Below, piece after piece: positions 1 to 10,893 of a stretch of DNA of 64,000 nucleotides. The DNA lies in NCBI GenBank assembly GCA_964058845.1, contig CAXKVR010000060.1:434001-498000 (forward strand), given 5' to 3'. The notes beneath the pieces are model-generated. The model saw only the letters and a program-made list of their open reading frames with translations, had not been told where the DNA came from and ran no database searches. The position numbers and the translations under genes are program-made. The stretch's first letter is position 1; each line of letters starts with the position of its first letter. This stretch comes from Carex sylvatica (Eukaryota > Streptophyta > Magnoliopsida > Poales > Cyperaceae).

Positions 1-835
1 ATATATCCTACTTACATTAAAATAACATATCTATATTTTTTATTTTGATAAGTTATATGTTGGTTGTAATGGGATGTTTTGTTATAAATTTAAAAATCTA
101 TATTATTGAATATTTTATGGTAGAAATAGCTACATGACCTCTGGTAAATAAATTTATATCATTTGGCAAAAAATTTAAAATAAAATATTATAAAATAAAT
201 TAAAGAAAGATAACAAAATTTGTACTTTGTAAAGTGCCAAATCTAATCCATTCCGAGCTAAATGTCATTTATTTATTTTCATGTGTCTTTCAATGTCTTA
301 TTTTTGGAATAAAATTGGTTGGAACACACTATATGCTACCTAGCTATTTCTTAGAATTACTCTTTCATTAGATTGTTAGCGGGAAAGCGGGTTTCAGCTT
401 AGAATAGGATCATAAGGCCCGTCAACTGGCCCAATCCCATCTGATCATCCCTTGAGAAATCATGTTTGAGAACTTTTGTTTGAGCTTGCAAATATGAATT
501 ATGTTATAAATATTATCTTATGTAGATCACTACATGCATATATAAGAAAATATCAGATCCATCTCAATTATTTGTTCATTGCAATGAGTGCCATATTAAC
601 TTGTTATTTTGTACAAAATAGGAAGAAACACAAGAAAAATAATTTTGTCCGTCTAGAAAATTTTCATTATAAAATTAAGTATAAAGTAGGTAAAAATATT
701 AATTAATTATAAACTTAATTTTGAATTCAAGTTTGTAAAAGATCCATCTATATATATTGATGAATATATTAATTGAGAATTAATTAATGTTATCGTCTCT
801 CAGTAGTCGAAATAAAAACGAGAGGACAGCATTTA
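1..835. other. AT-rich stretch without a recognisable gene
   Basis: No conserved protein, RNA gene or paired repeat was recognised. Short open frames here have no domain features and fit chance in AT-rich DNA. The last eight bases before the hAT element are one copy of its target-site duplication. Confidence 0.6.
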
Positions 836-1009
836 TATATACTTAGGGATGGCAAAAAAGCCCGTTCAGCCCGGCGGCCTGGTCATACCTGCCTGGCCCG
901 CCCATTACCTGGTCTGCCCGGCACTATAATGGGCCAGGTAAGGCCAGGCTTCGAAACAGGCCAGGTCAGGCTTGGGATTTTATCAAAGCCCAAAGGCTGC
1001 CTGACGAGC

Positions 1010-1053
1010 CTCTCTTTTATAATACTAGTCAAGTGCCCGTGCGTTGCAACGGG
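1010..1053 (+). mobile_element. Possible Helitron 5' end inside the hAT element
   Basis: The string starting TCTCTTTTATAATACTAGTC and leading into a GC-rich near-palindrome (cccgtgcgttgcaacggg) resembles 5' ends of plant Helitrons. It interrupts the hAT subterminal repeats. No clear 3' CTRR end with hairpin was found, so the extent is unknown. Confidence 0.35.
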
Positions 1054-1383
1054 GGTTGAAATATTATTTTGATCACTTTCTTTAAATAATTTCTTCATTA
1101 TGTGTTCATCAATAATAAAAGCAAATTATAACCTTAGAGCTTAATACTATATTACGGCATCTCCATTGATGCAGTTAATTTGCAATTGCAAACAACTATC
1201 CTGAAATAATTGAAATTAATTTCATTTCTTAATTGCAAAACTCCTGCATTAATGCAATTTGCAAATCAACATCTGAAAAATAATTTTGCATAAACTCAAA
1301 TACATCCATGTAAAATTGTAAATTAGAAAAATATAAGGAGAATAATGAAAATATTATTTTTACAAAAAAATCAGAAAATTCAT

Positions 1384-1803
1384 ATCATCTGAGATATCTT
1401 AAATTTTACCTTGCCTTTTTGGAAAATCTAAACCGTTCAAATACAGTCTACACGAATCTCGAAGCTCAATAATACTTTCTGCACGAATAGACATGCAAAA
1501 GTTGAGATCCAGAGCCGTTGAAATACTTTCTGCACGAATCTCGAAGCCCAATAATACTGGCGCCTGCGCTACCCCCGAATAGGCACCCGACACGTGGGTC
1601 AAGCAAAAGTTGAGATATCTCGGGAATAGGCACCGTCCGTGAGCCTCTGCGCTATCTCAACTTTTGCTTGACCCACGTGTCGGGTGCCTATTCGTGGGTA
1701 GCGCAGGCGCCAGTATTAATGCGCTTGGAGATTCGTGCAGAAAGTATTTGAACAGTTGAGATTTGCCATAAAGTCACGCAAAGTTTGAGGTACCTCAGAG
1801 GAT
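1384..1803. repeat. Two inverted copies of a MITE family forming a palindrome
   Basis: The right arm (about 1651-1803) matches the MITE at 12531-12699: ctatctcaacttttgcttga through to gtacctcagaggat. The left arm (about 1384-1635) is the same sequence inverted, and contains a partial internal duplication of the attcgtgcagaaagta region. The arms meet near 1640. The structure lies inside the hAT element. Confidence 0.7.
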
Positions 1804-2229
1804 AAAAAAGGTGGAAAACGCGTGAAAAAGTGGAAAACGCGTGAAAAAAGGAAGATTCAGTGATACAATTTCTGTGTGGCATTATATGTAGCATGGATAT
1901 AAATCACTAAATTTAGATTTCTACACGTTTGACAACATGAAACAGGTGTATAAAATCAAAATTATTTATTAAAGGCTGAGATTAAGATCTGTTTTGATGA
2001 GTGGCTGAGATTTAGAGAATCAACGGCTCAGATCCTCTGTGGGTGAATAGGTGATTGGGAGCCAAATTTTTTTACGTTATATTTAGTGGTCCGGATATGT
2101 CTTCCAAAAAATTTAGCGCAGCCCAATCCTTTACCCTTACCCAAAATTTTTAGCGCAGCCCAATTAGATTTCAGGCTCTGACTGAGTCTCCTAATTCCTA
2201 AATCTAGGTGCTCTTTCTCTCTTTCCAAA

Positions 2230-2482
2230 AATCAAAAGCTATCTCCTAAACCTAGCCGCTCTTCCTCGATTCCTCCACGGCGGCCACCACAGTCGATCAA
2301 AAACCACCGATCTACACGGCTGCGCCTTTCTCCGACAAGCTTCACCATCGATCAAAGAAAAATAAACTCGCTAATCTGGAGTTTATCCGACAAGATTCTC
2401 CGACAAGCTTCTCTGACAAGCTTCACCAATCACCACCGATCTGCACGGCTGCGCCTATCTGGAGTCGTTAATTGCAATCAGG
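2230..2482 (+). other. Probable 5' UTR exon of the hAT transposase
   Basis: A GC-richer stretch with a direct repeat (caccgatctacacggctgcg near 2306 and again near 2442) lies before an intron-like AT-rich stretch. The stretch ends at an acceptor (ttttggtag) just before the ATG at 3064. The donor is inferred at about 2481 (cag/gttgat). Confidence 0.35.
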
Positions 2483-3063
2483 TTGATTTTCTAGCTTTGT
2501 TACTTTTATGTTTTTTTTAGCTTTATTTGCTATATTTTCTGGCACATAAAACTACACTGCAATGAAAGAAAAATAAACTCGCTAAAAGTAAGAACAAGAA
2601 ATATTAATTTGATATCTGAAACATTAGATGGTTAATAAGGGTGAATTTTTACTTTGATTAGAGGAGATTAATCTTGCCTTTTTTTAGTTATGTGTTTTCG
2701 AAATGATAAATATATTTTTTCAATAAACCTTGTACTAGATTTATATTTTGTAGCTACAAAGCATTTTCAATTTCTGGTATTTGCTGATACAATTTTCATG
2801 AACTTAATTGTGAAATTTGAATGTTTTTTACCTTGTACTAGATTTATGTTTTTTCAATAAACCTTAGACAGTAAGGCAGTGACTAATTTGAATGAAATTG
2901 CTCATCAGTTCTTTTATTTTAGACAGTAAGGCAGTGACTGATTTTGAAATTGCTCATCAGTTCGTTTATTTTCTGCCTTATATAATCATGGTGCATATCT
3001 GAATTTTTATTTTTATTAATGTTCAGCAGCAACTGATCAAATACTTCTATTTTGGTAGGAAAA

Positions 3064-5503
3064 ATGGAAACCCCACAAGATATTATAATGGAAACTTTGC
3101 AAGAACCCACTAATCAAGAGGAAGCAAACTCTTCCCCTAGAGAGGGCTCTGCTGCAACACCGACACCGACACCGACAACAAGTGGGACACCGGCCTCAAG
3201 TGCCCCTAATCAGTCTACACTTGTGGATACCTCTAAACTAAAATCTGATGTGTGGGGCCATATGACAAAGAAGAAAATTGATGGACAATACAAGGTGGTG
3301 TGCAATTATTGTGGTGAAAAACTTGCAGCAAACTCAAACAGTGGTACACGACACCTCAAATCTCACATAGAATCTTGTTTAAGAAAAAAACAACAAACAT
3401 TCCCTGTAGCTTTCCAAAAAATGTTAGTTACTAAAAAAGTAGAGGGGAAAACTACCATAGCAAATTACACTTTTGATCAAGAAGCATGTAGAAGAACACT
3501 TGTGGAGATGGTAGTGTTGCACGAGCACCCTCTCTCAATTGTTGACCAAGTGGAATTCAAGGCTTTTGTCAACACCTTGCAGCCATTATTCAATTGTCCA
3601 ACCCGTAATACTGTGAGAAGTGATGTTTTAAAACTACACAAGGAACGAATGAAGAAGACTATGGCCCTATTGAAGAGCAATCAAGGGAGAGTGGCTATTA
3701 CAACCGACATGTGGACGGCAGACAACCAAAAGAAATCCTATATGGCGGTGACGGCACATTTTGTAGATGATTCATGGAATCTACAATAACGTCTATTAAG
3801 GTACATAAATTTTATTAGCTGCTGAAATTTAAATTTCATTAGGTTTATTAGCTGCTACAATGCATAGTTAGCTGCTGAAATCTGAATCTGAATTGCTTAG
3901 TTAGTTGCTGAAATTTTATTAGCTGCTGAAATCTGAATTGCATTTGGTATATTAGCTATTATAATCTGAATCTGAATTTTATTAGCTGTTGCAATGCATA
4001 GTTAGCTGCTAAAATCTGAATCTGAATTTTGTTAGGTTCCAACACTTACCTTCTCCCCACACCATAAAAGTACTTGCGGAACAATTGATGAATATTTTTT
4101 TAGATTGAAATATAGATAGTAAATTGTCTACAATAACTGTAGATAATTGTAGTACCAATGATGGAGTTATTGAAAGTTTAGTCCATAAATTAGATGTTGA
4201 ACAACTCTTGCTAGGTGGGTCAGTTTTGCACATGCGTTGTTGCGCACATATCTTGAACATAATCGTAAAGGATGGATTAGATGTAATTGCTCCAAGTTTA
4301 GAACAAATTCGTGCTAGTTGTGTATATTGGTCCTCTACTCCTAAAAAAATTGAAAAATTTGAAGAGGCAACACGGCAATTGTGTATTAGTAATACCAAAA
4401 AGTTGTGTTATGATGTGAAAACACGATGGAATTCAACCTATAATATGTTACAAATAGCTTTAACATATAAGGATGTTTTCTCTCGTGTGAAAATACGTGA
4501 TACACAATATAAAACTGTGCCTTCTGAGGCTGATTGGGAGAATGCCAAGAATATAAGCGAAAAATTAAAGATTTTTTACACTACAACCGAATTATTTTCC
4601 GTAACAAAATACACAACAGCCAACCATTATTTTCCAAACATTTGTGAAATTAGATTAGCTTTGTGAACTTGGTTGGAAGATTCTAACCCTACTATTGCGA
4701 ATATGGCATCAAGAATGATAGAAAAATTTGATAAATATTGGAGTAACATACATGTAGTCATGGGTGTTGCCGCACTTTTGGATCCAAGGTGTAAGATGGC
4801 TGTCATAATTTATTACTACAAGTTGATTTATGGTAATGATTTTGAGCACGAAGTTGAAAAAGTTATTGAAATGAGCCGTCAATTGTTTTGCGAGTATCAA
4901 AGAAGAGTTGAGAAACCCCAAGATGAAGAACCACAAATGGAAAGGAAACAAGGTGGTGACCTCCCAATTGGTTTTTAAAAATTTGCCCACACCATAAAGA
5001 AAATAAAATTTGATAATACTACGGAGTTGGAACTATACTTGGAAGAAGCATTGCTTCCAAGTTGGGCAAAAAAATTTGACGTGCTAGCTTGGTGGAAGTC
5101 TAATGGAGCTAAATTTCCAACTTTGGGAACAATTGCTAAAGACATATACGCGATACCTGTTTCAACTGTTGCCTCTGAATCTGCTTTTAGTATGGGTGGA
5201 TGAATAGTTAGTCCACAAAGAGATAGACTTCATCCTTCACTTGTTGAAGCTCTAGCATGCGCACAAAATTGGCTAAGAACTGAATTTGAAGGTATAAATG
5301 TTGTATAGTCTCATTTTGTCATATTTTAATTATATATGATCGTATTTCGATTTAACTCTTAACTTGATGTTTTTTCAGATTTGAGTAATCATAATCCATT
5401 CAAGACATATTGTGATGACTTAGATGAAGGTGAAGATGAATGTGAAGATGCAGTTGAAAGTGATTGCTCAGCTAATGCTAATGATGTTGAAGTAACTTCT
5501 TGA
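3064..5503 (+). pseudogene. hAT transposase with BED zinc finger, degenerate
   Basis: This encodes a hAT transposase that would cut and paste the surrounding element. The start is ATG 3064 just after an intron acceptor. The first block (3064-3789) has a Pro/Thr-rich N terminus, then a BED finger (CNYCGEK ... RHLKSH) and the start of the RNase H-like fold (TTDMWTADN). A spacer of imperfect gctgctgaaatctgaat repeats (about 3800-4035), which ends at an acceptor-like ttgttag, separates it from the second block (4036-4978, with TVDNCSTND and CCAHILNIIVKDGL). The C-terminal dimerisation region (about 5000-5310) includes ELYLEEALLP, FDVLAWWKSN and IPVSTVASESAFS. A short acidic last exon (5379-5503) may follow. 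In-frame stops occur after WNLQ (3787-3789), at 4664-4666, 4976-4978 and 5201-5203, so no active enzyme is made. Confidence 0.88.
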
Positions 5504-6347
5504 AGGAATAAATGGTATGCATAATTCTCCTATATTTTAGTATTTATTTAGTGGTTATATTTCCCTGTACATGTGATGGGTATTTTTGTAATTTCTATGT
5601 ACTAGACATACATGATATAGTTGATTTAAAATTATAAATCAGTGTCAATTTATATGTAAGCAAACCAAAAGTTGAGTGTCAGTTTCAAGCTATGTAAAAC
5701 AGTAGGAAAAACAAGAGAATTTATTGGTTTAGATTTTGTTATTTATTGGTTTGGATCCAAATCCTTTTTTCACACTTGAAATCCGAAATAGATATGTATT
5801 TATTGTGAACTATGTTTCTATGATTCTGAAATTTTGTGACACCTTAATGAATCCAGATTTATTGGTTTGGCAGCTGAAGCACAAGAGAAGAAACAGATTC
5901 TGGCGATTTGCTTTGTATGAATTTTAGTGTTAAATTGTATTTGTTTGTATGGATTTTAGTGTTAACTCGTATTCTGCATTGCTTGTATTTATTTTGTATT
6001 TGTTAACTCGTATTCTCTATTTTATCACTGTTTGTATGGATTTTAGTGTTAAATTATAATTTGTTGTGTATGCTGTGTAAATTGCTTTGTATGCTATGTA
6101 AATTGAGATCAGGCAGGCCGGACCGGGCCGGGTAAGGCGGCCCATTGGCGCAGACAGGCAGGCACAGGCAGGCGCAGGAATGATGGGAAAGCCCATGGGT
6201 AGGCCGGGCCTAAATTTTCAGGCCCATCAAATCAGGCCAGGCAGGTGGGCCGTTAATTTTTAACAGGCAGGCCAGGTTTGGGATTGACAAAATACCTGTG
6301 GGTTCGGCCCATTGCCATCCCTATATATACTTGTGTATATATTGACA

Positions 6348-7592
6348 TCAAGCAAGTGTTCTTAAAGACGAGAAAAGAATAGAATGTAACATCCGTGTAT
6401 TATGACTGTTGGTCTGCACGGCTACTCTTCCTTTTCCTTCAACATGAATCTCTTTATCGTCACCAACCTTTACTACCTTCTTGTATGACTCATCTAATTT
6501 ATCAAACAGATATTTGAAACCCGTCATATGGTTTGAGCACCCGCTATCCAAAAACCAGATTTGACTCGCATCTGATTCTTTATCGGTTTTGGCCATGAAC
6601 AACCGTGCCTGATTGCTCTTCTCTTCAACAAAGCTTGTCTGTCCTTCTTCTCTTTTCTTCTTGTAACAATCGGCCTACACATGACCAGGCTTGTGGCAGT
6701 AATAGCACTCCACGTCTTGACCTTCTTTTCTCTGTTTCTTGTAGCAATCGGCTTGCATATGCCCTTTCTTGTGACAGTAGTAGCATTCTACATCTTTCTT
6801 CTGTTGATTAGAGTGTGGTTGATTGTAACTTGGCTTGCCTCTGCCTCTGCCGCCTTGACTGCTTCGACCTCTGCTGTTACCTTGGCCTCTACCTCTGCCT
6901 TGCTGTTGGCTTCTTGAGAAATCACCCTTAGTATAGAAAGCTTTGGTGTCATCCTTCACTTCTAATCGGTTGAGACGAACTTCATGGACCTGCAGTGATC
7001 CCATCAACTCATCAAACGTGTAGGTGGACAGATCTTTGGATTCTTCGATCGCCACCACCACATGATCAAACTTGGTTGTCAGGCTGCGCAACACCTTCAA
7101 CACAACAGTTTTTTTTGGAAGATCTTCTCCACAGCTTCGGATTTGGTTGACTATTGTTGTAACTTGCGTGAAGAAGGATTGAACTGACTCGCATTGTTTC
7201 ATGTTCAATGTCTCAAACTCCCGTCTCAAGCCCTGCAACTTGATGGCTACCACCTTGGAACTTCCCTGAAAAGCGATTTTCAGAGTAGACCAGGCCTCGT
7301 TTGCTGTTTCTGCTGCTGCAATCTTCGCAAACACCGATTCGTGTACGGTTTGCTGTATGAAGAAGAGCGCCTTTGCATCTCGCTTGGCTGTGTCGATTGG
7401 TGTCGGATCAGGAATCGATATTCCTTTGTCTACTAGTTCCCACAAGCCATGAGATTTCAGCATAGTTCGCATCTTGATGCTCCAGAATTCGTAACTCTCA
7501 CCCTTGAACAAAGGTACCGTCTGATTAGACATGCTGATGGTTGTGTTGTTACCTACTTCAGTCATTGGATCAACCTTACACTCTGATACCAA
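6348..7592 (-). pseudogene. Copia gag-protease fragment
   Basis: The minus-strand frame starts near 7592 (an ATG nearer the conserved part lies at about 7565). It encodes the copia gag capsid-like region (VPLFKGESYEFWSIKMRT, then AWSTLKIAFQGS), an Arg/Gly/Gln-rich linker, and two CCHC zinc knuckles (CYYCHKKGHMQADC and a second CYYCHKPGHV). A TAG at 6675-6677 cuts the second knuckle where the family has CAG (Gln). The frame then continues to the protease active-site region DSGCSNHMTG (about 6521-6550) and degenerates near 6415. Gag packages element RNA; the protease would cleave the polyprotein. The fragment cannot make a full polyprotein. Confidence 0.88.
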
Positions 7593-7594
7593 TT

Positions 7595-7999
7595 TGTTGG
7601 GTTATGGGAGAATTAACCGTAGTAAAAAACACAAGGTTTGTTGCTAATTGACTAGGAATAGATCAAAACAGAAAAAATCAGTAAACTGTGCTGCTGTGCC
7701 AGTATTTTTCAGAGAGGATTTTTCAGAATAGAAACACAATCTATTTCATAAGCTTAAGAAAAATTACATAGTTCTACTGAATTTAAAGTACAAGAGATAA
7801 CTGAACATAACTACCCACTAATAACTACCCACTATAGAACCCACTAATAACTACCCACTATAGAATAACCATATTGAAAATAATGCTACAACACTACAGC
7901 AGTTTCACATATCTGAAAAACTGCTATCTAACCAACTCAATTCCTACAGAAACTTTTCAGAACCAATATTGAATTTTTCAACAAATACATGCCCCAACA
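7595..7999 (-). repeat. 5' LTR of truncated copia element
   Basis: This 405-bp segment has ends TGTTGGG...CCCAACA on either strand. It lies next to the tRNA-Met-type primer-binding site at about 7578-7590 on the minus strand. It contains short tandem copies of ataactacccacta (about 7805-7865), also present in the LTRs at 9051 and 10299. Confidence 0.8.
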
Positions 8000-8333
8000 A
8001 ATTGGGTATCATTCAAGAACTGATTGTATTGTGACTTGGTATAATTGGTTAGCACAACATCAGCTACTCCCCTGGAACACATGACGGCATGACCTGTGCA
8101 TCTTGTGTCAGAGTTACATTGAGGTGACAGTGAGAAAGGTAGGAAGGATAATTTGGAAATTGTTGTTCAGTACCCGGTACAGTGTCATCATCAGTTGAGT
8201 TGGTACAAGGCTGACCATTGAATTGCTTTGCAAATTGCTCAGCCAAGCAACCAGCATTTGAATTTTCAGTTAGGGTTGTGAGGTTGAGAGATGCTCAGTA
8301 TGAATTGATGTCTTTCAGAAGTTGAGTGCCTGT
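8000..8333 (-). pseudogene. Relic of a GPI-anchored protein gene (At5g19250/At3g06035-like)
   Basis: On the minus strand an exon starts after an acceptor (ctacag, 8334-8339) and reads TGTQLLKDINSY, a stop, ASLNLTTLTENSNAGCLAEQ, then QPCTNSTDDDTVPGTEQQFP and CHLNVTLTQDAQVMPSCVPG. A one-base shift then leads to VVLTNYTKSQYNQFLNDTQF. I recognise this as the conserved core of the small plant family of uncharacterised GPI-anchored proteins such as At5g19250 and At3g06035. The TGA at 8295-8297 falls where the family has Arg (CGA), and there is an indel near 8069. The copia 5' LTR starts directly after DTQF, so the element landed inside this gene. The C-terminal part and signal-peptide exon were not found. 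Family assignment is from memory and not checked by search. Confidence 0.68.
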
Positions 8334-8339
8334 CTGTAG

Positions 8340-9045
8340 ATTAAAAAGATAATGCTTAGGAAAAAAATCAGCTATATTTTAATTAAGTACAATCAGCCCA
8401 AAGAGGAGCAATTTCCAACAGATCCATAAAATAGAAGGTTCTGATTACTGAACCAGATATGCACCCACCATGCAAAAGAAATCATAATTTAAAATCATTT
8501 CAGTAAAAGAAACATAAATGCCCTTTGTTTCATGTATATAGCTTTACTGCCATATCTGGCATGAAAATTTCAAAATCATTCTTTCAACAGTTAATTTTTT
8601 GGTGAAACCATTAAAATTCTGCATCTACATAGAGGGTCAATAAACTCACAGTTAACTAATTCATCACACTGAGTACGTCTTCATGATTAGAAATTCTAAT
8701 GAAAATAATAATTCTATTCAAGCTCATTAATTTTCTATTCAGAATAAACCTTCTTGGACCCTCACTATTTCATACAAAACTAACATTTACTTACTTTATA
8801 ATGTATCGCCAGACATTTACATATACTATCAACAAAATAGAAGAAAATTAGATACCTTCAAGTGGGCAACTGATTTATCCCTGTCAGTAAAGCCAAAGCT
8901 CCATGTCAGGGGATCTCCTCAAGGTTCTTCAAAACCAAAGTTCCATATCAGCACTTAATGAATGAATTTAGAAGATATCATAAAATAAAAGAACAAATGA
9001 ACTTAGTAATAAAATGCTACACCTGATGCCAAAAATAGTGACGGG
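8340..9045. other. No gene recognised; possibly an intron of the GPI-anchored relic
   Basis: AT-rich DNA between the relic exon and the next copia element. A short imperfect duplication (tggaactttggttttgaag / tggagctttggctttac on the minus strand, about 8893-8942) is the only structure seen. Confidence 0.4.
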
Positions 9046-9050
9046 CTTCG

Positions 9051-9379
9051 TGTTGGGATAAACTCAGCAATACTGCACTGCTTTGTGCCAGTATGCAAGA
9101 GATTGAAGAGAGAAGAATATTTTTCTGAACAGAAATAATGTTTTATTTCCTTTCTCTTACTCAGTTACATAGAGTTCTACGATATTTATAACAGTACAAT
9201 AATTATCTAAAATAACTACCTACTAATAACTACCCACTACAAAACATGTGCTAAAAATAATAACCATACAGAAAAATAACTTGCAACACTCATAGCAGTT
9301 TTACACCTCAGAAAACTACTCTCTAACCAACTTAATTTCTGCATATTTTCTAGAATCAATTTCTGAATTAATTTCAACA
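9051..9379 (-). repeat. 3' LTR of deleted copia element
   Basis: 329 bp, TGTTG...CAACA. The adjacent polypurine tract at 9380-9390 (read on the minus strand) fixes it as the 3' copy. Confidence 0.9.
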
Positions 9380-10298
9380 CTCCCCTTTAATTCAAAATTG
9401 GTTATATCAACTATCAAGTTGGATTATGAATTCTTCAAGCTTTTCTCTTGGCAATGCCTTCAGCAAAATGTCAACCTTCTGTTCTTCAGAACTTGCATGC
9501 TTGATCTCCATTTTGCTGCTGCCAATTCTTCTTGCAATGCTTGATGCCATGTTTCATTTCCTACTACTGCTTCAAAGATTGTGGATCTTTGCCTTCCACC
9601 TTCTGTATATGCCATGAAAAGCATGGATTGTTCTTTACTTTCTTCTTCATAGCAAGCTTGCTGTTCTTCCCTCTGTTTTCTGAAACAATCGGCTTGCACA
9701 CATCCAGATCTGTTCTGCTAGAAGCACTAGACATCTTTTTGTCGTGCTGAAACTCAAACTCGCCAAATCTACAATGGCCACATCCACCTCTGCCTTTAGA
9801 GGACTCCCCCTTTCTGTAGAACGCCTTTTCATTGTCTTTCTCCTTTGATCTGAACTTTGCTTAATGGGTCTTCAGTGATCCCATCAGTTCATGAAAGGAA
9901 TAGGTTGAAACATCCTTTGATTCTTCAACTGTTGCCACCATGTGATCAAATTTTTGTGCTACGCTTCTCAGAACCTTTTCCACCATGGTTTGCTCTAAGA
10001 TGTTGTCTCCATATGCTCGAATTTGGATGACAACGATCATGACTCTTAAAAGAAAAATCTGCATTGATACTTCTATTTTCAAATGCAACGTCTCAAAATC
10101 TCGGCGTAGACCTTGCAGTTTGATGGTCATAACCAGAGAACTTCCCTGAAATGTCATCTTCAAGGTTGTCCTTGCTTCTTTAGTGGTTGTTGTTGCTGCA
10201 ATTCTTCAAGGTTGCACACCAATCAACTCTACCATCAATTGCAAGTTGACTCTGACTTCAATTGCTAGCCCACCAAACCATCGACTCTAATACCATTT
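9380..10298 (-). pseudogene. Gag to RNase H deletion derivative of copia polyprotein
   Basis: Read from 10298 downward: a gag segment (10163-9861; KLQGLRRDFETLHLK and FDHMVATVEESKDVSTYSF), an Arg/Gly-poor linker, a CCHC-like stretch in a different frame, and then a sequence like the start of copia reverse transcriptase (NETWHQALQEELAAA, about 9550). The 3' end encodes the last residues of RNase H (VDILLKALPREKLEEFI, about 9425-9475). Protease, integrase and most of reverse transcriptase are deleted, and frames shift between blocks. No functional polyprotein is possible. Confidence 0.8.
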
Positions 10299-10629
10299 TG
10301 TTGGGATAAACTCAGCCATACTGCACTGCTTTGTGCCAGTATGCAAGAGATTGAAGAGAGAAGAATATTTTTTTGAACAGAAACAATGCTTTATTTCCTT
10401 TCTCTCTTACTCAGTTACATAGAGTTCTACGATATTTATAACAGTACAATAATTATCTAAAATAACTACCTACTAATAACTACCCACTACAAAACATGTG
10501 CTAAAAATAATAACCATACAGAAAAATAACTTGCAACACTCATAGCAGTTTTACACGTCAAAAAACTACTCTCTAACCAACTTAATTTCTGCATATTTTC
10601 TAGAATCAATTTCTGAATTAATTTCAACA
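10299..10629 (-). repeat. 5' LTR of deleted copia element
   Basis: 331 bp, matches 9051-9379 almost base for base. The primer-binding site lies at about 10280-10296 on the minus strand. Confidence 0.9.
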
Positions 10630-10893
10630 CTTCGCACCAAAAAGAAGGGTTTCCCACAAGAACCCTAAAATCCTACACGATAAATTTGAAACATAATCAT
10701 AAAGCCATGAAACCAGAATAAATAAATAAATCAATTAACTTCCTGTTAATTGGTTTATTATTATTTTTATATAAACTTATTATAAATCAATCACCTTTAA
10801 TAATGGTATCAGTTACTAGCATACTCAAATAAAATTTTAGTGACAAAATTGGTATTGCAAGACTAAAATCAAGCCAATGCGACAGGGTCATGT

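Larger units (their letters stand above)
836..6331 (+). mobile_element. hAT transposon with 12-bp TIRs and 8-bp TSD
   Basis: The element itself spans 844-6323 (5480 bp). It begins tagggatggcaa and ends ttgccatcccta, a perfect 12-bp inverted pair, and both sides carry the duplication tatatact (836-843 and 6324-6331). Subterminal DNA at both ends (about 857-1008 and 6105-6300) is rich in the short motifs aggcagg/cctgcc and gggcc, probably transposase-binding repeats. It encodes a decayed BED-type hAT transposase on the plus strand and has been invaded by smaller repeats between about 1010 and 2040. Terminal sequence, TSD length and protein agree on the hAT superfamily of the RICESLEEPER/DAYSLEEPER type. 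Confidence 0.93.
6332..7999 (-). mobile_element. Truncated copia LTR retrotransposon (5' LTR, gag, start of protease)
   Basis: On the minus strand a 5' LTR (7595-7999) is followed by a primer-binding site (TGGTATCAGAG), gag, and the first part of protease. Recognisable pol sequence stops near 6415. Integrase, reverse transcriptase, RNase H and 3' LTR are absent, and the hAT target duplication follows at 6331. Because the 3' LTR is missing, its TSD cannot be confirmed; the candidate next to the 5' LTR is 8000-8004 (aattg). It is related in gag sequence to the elements at 9051-10629 and 17300-20168. Confidence 0.85.
9046..10634 (-). mobile_element. Internally deleted copia element with both LTRs and 5-bp TSD
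   Basis: The element spans 9051-10629 in minus orientation and is flanked by cttcg on both sides (9046-9050 and 10630-10634). The 5' LTR is 10299-10629 and the 3' LTR 9051-9379; by eye they are nearly identical. A primer-binding site (TGGTATTAGAG) lies next to the 5' LTR, and a polypurine tract (AAAGGGGAG) precedes the 3' LTR. Only about 920 bp remain inside: gag, one zinc-knuckle region, a scrap of reverse-transcriptase N terminus, and the RNase H end. It is non-autonomous and would need proteins from a relative. Confidence 0.92.

Noticed and set aside
10635..10720. Possible coding exon hit by the copia element (minus-strand frame reading NPSFWCEARHYFW across the TSD)
   Set aside because: Only about 70 bp, open in more than one frame, and no recognised family; a chance reading cannot be excluded.
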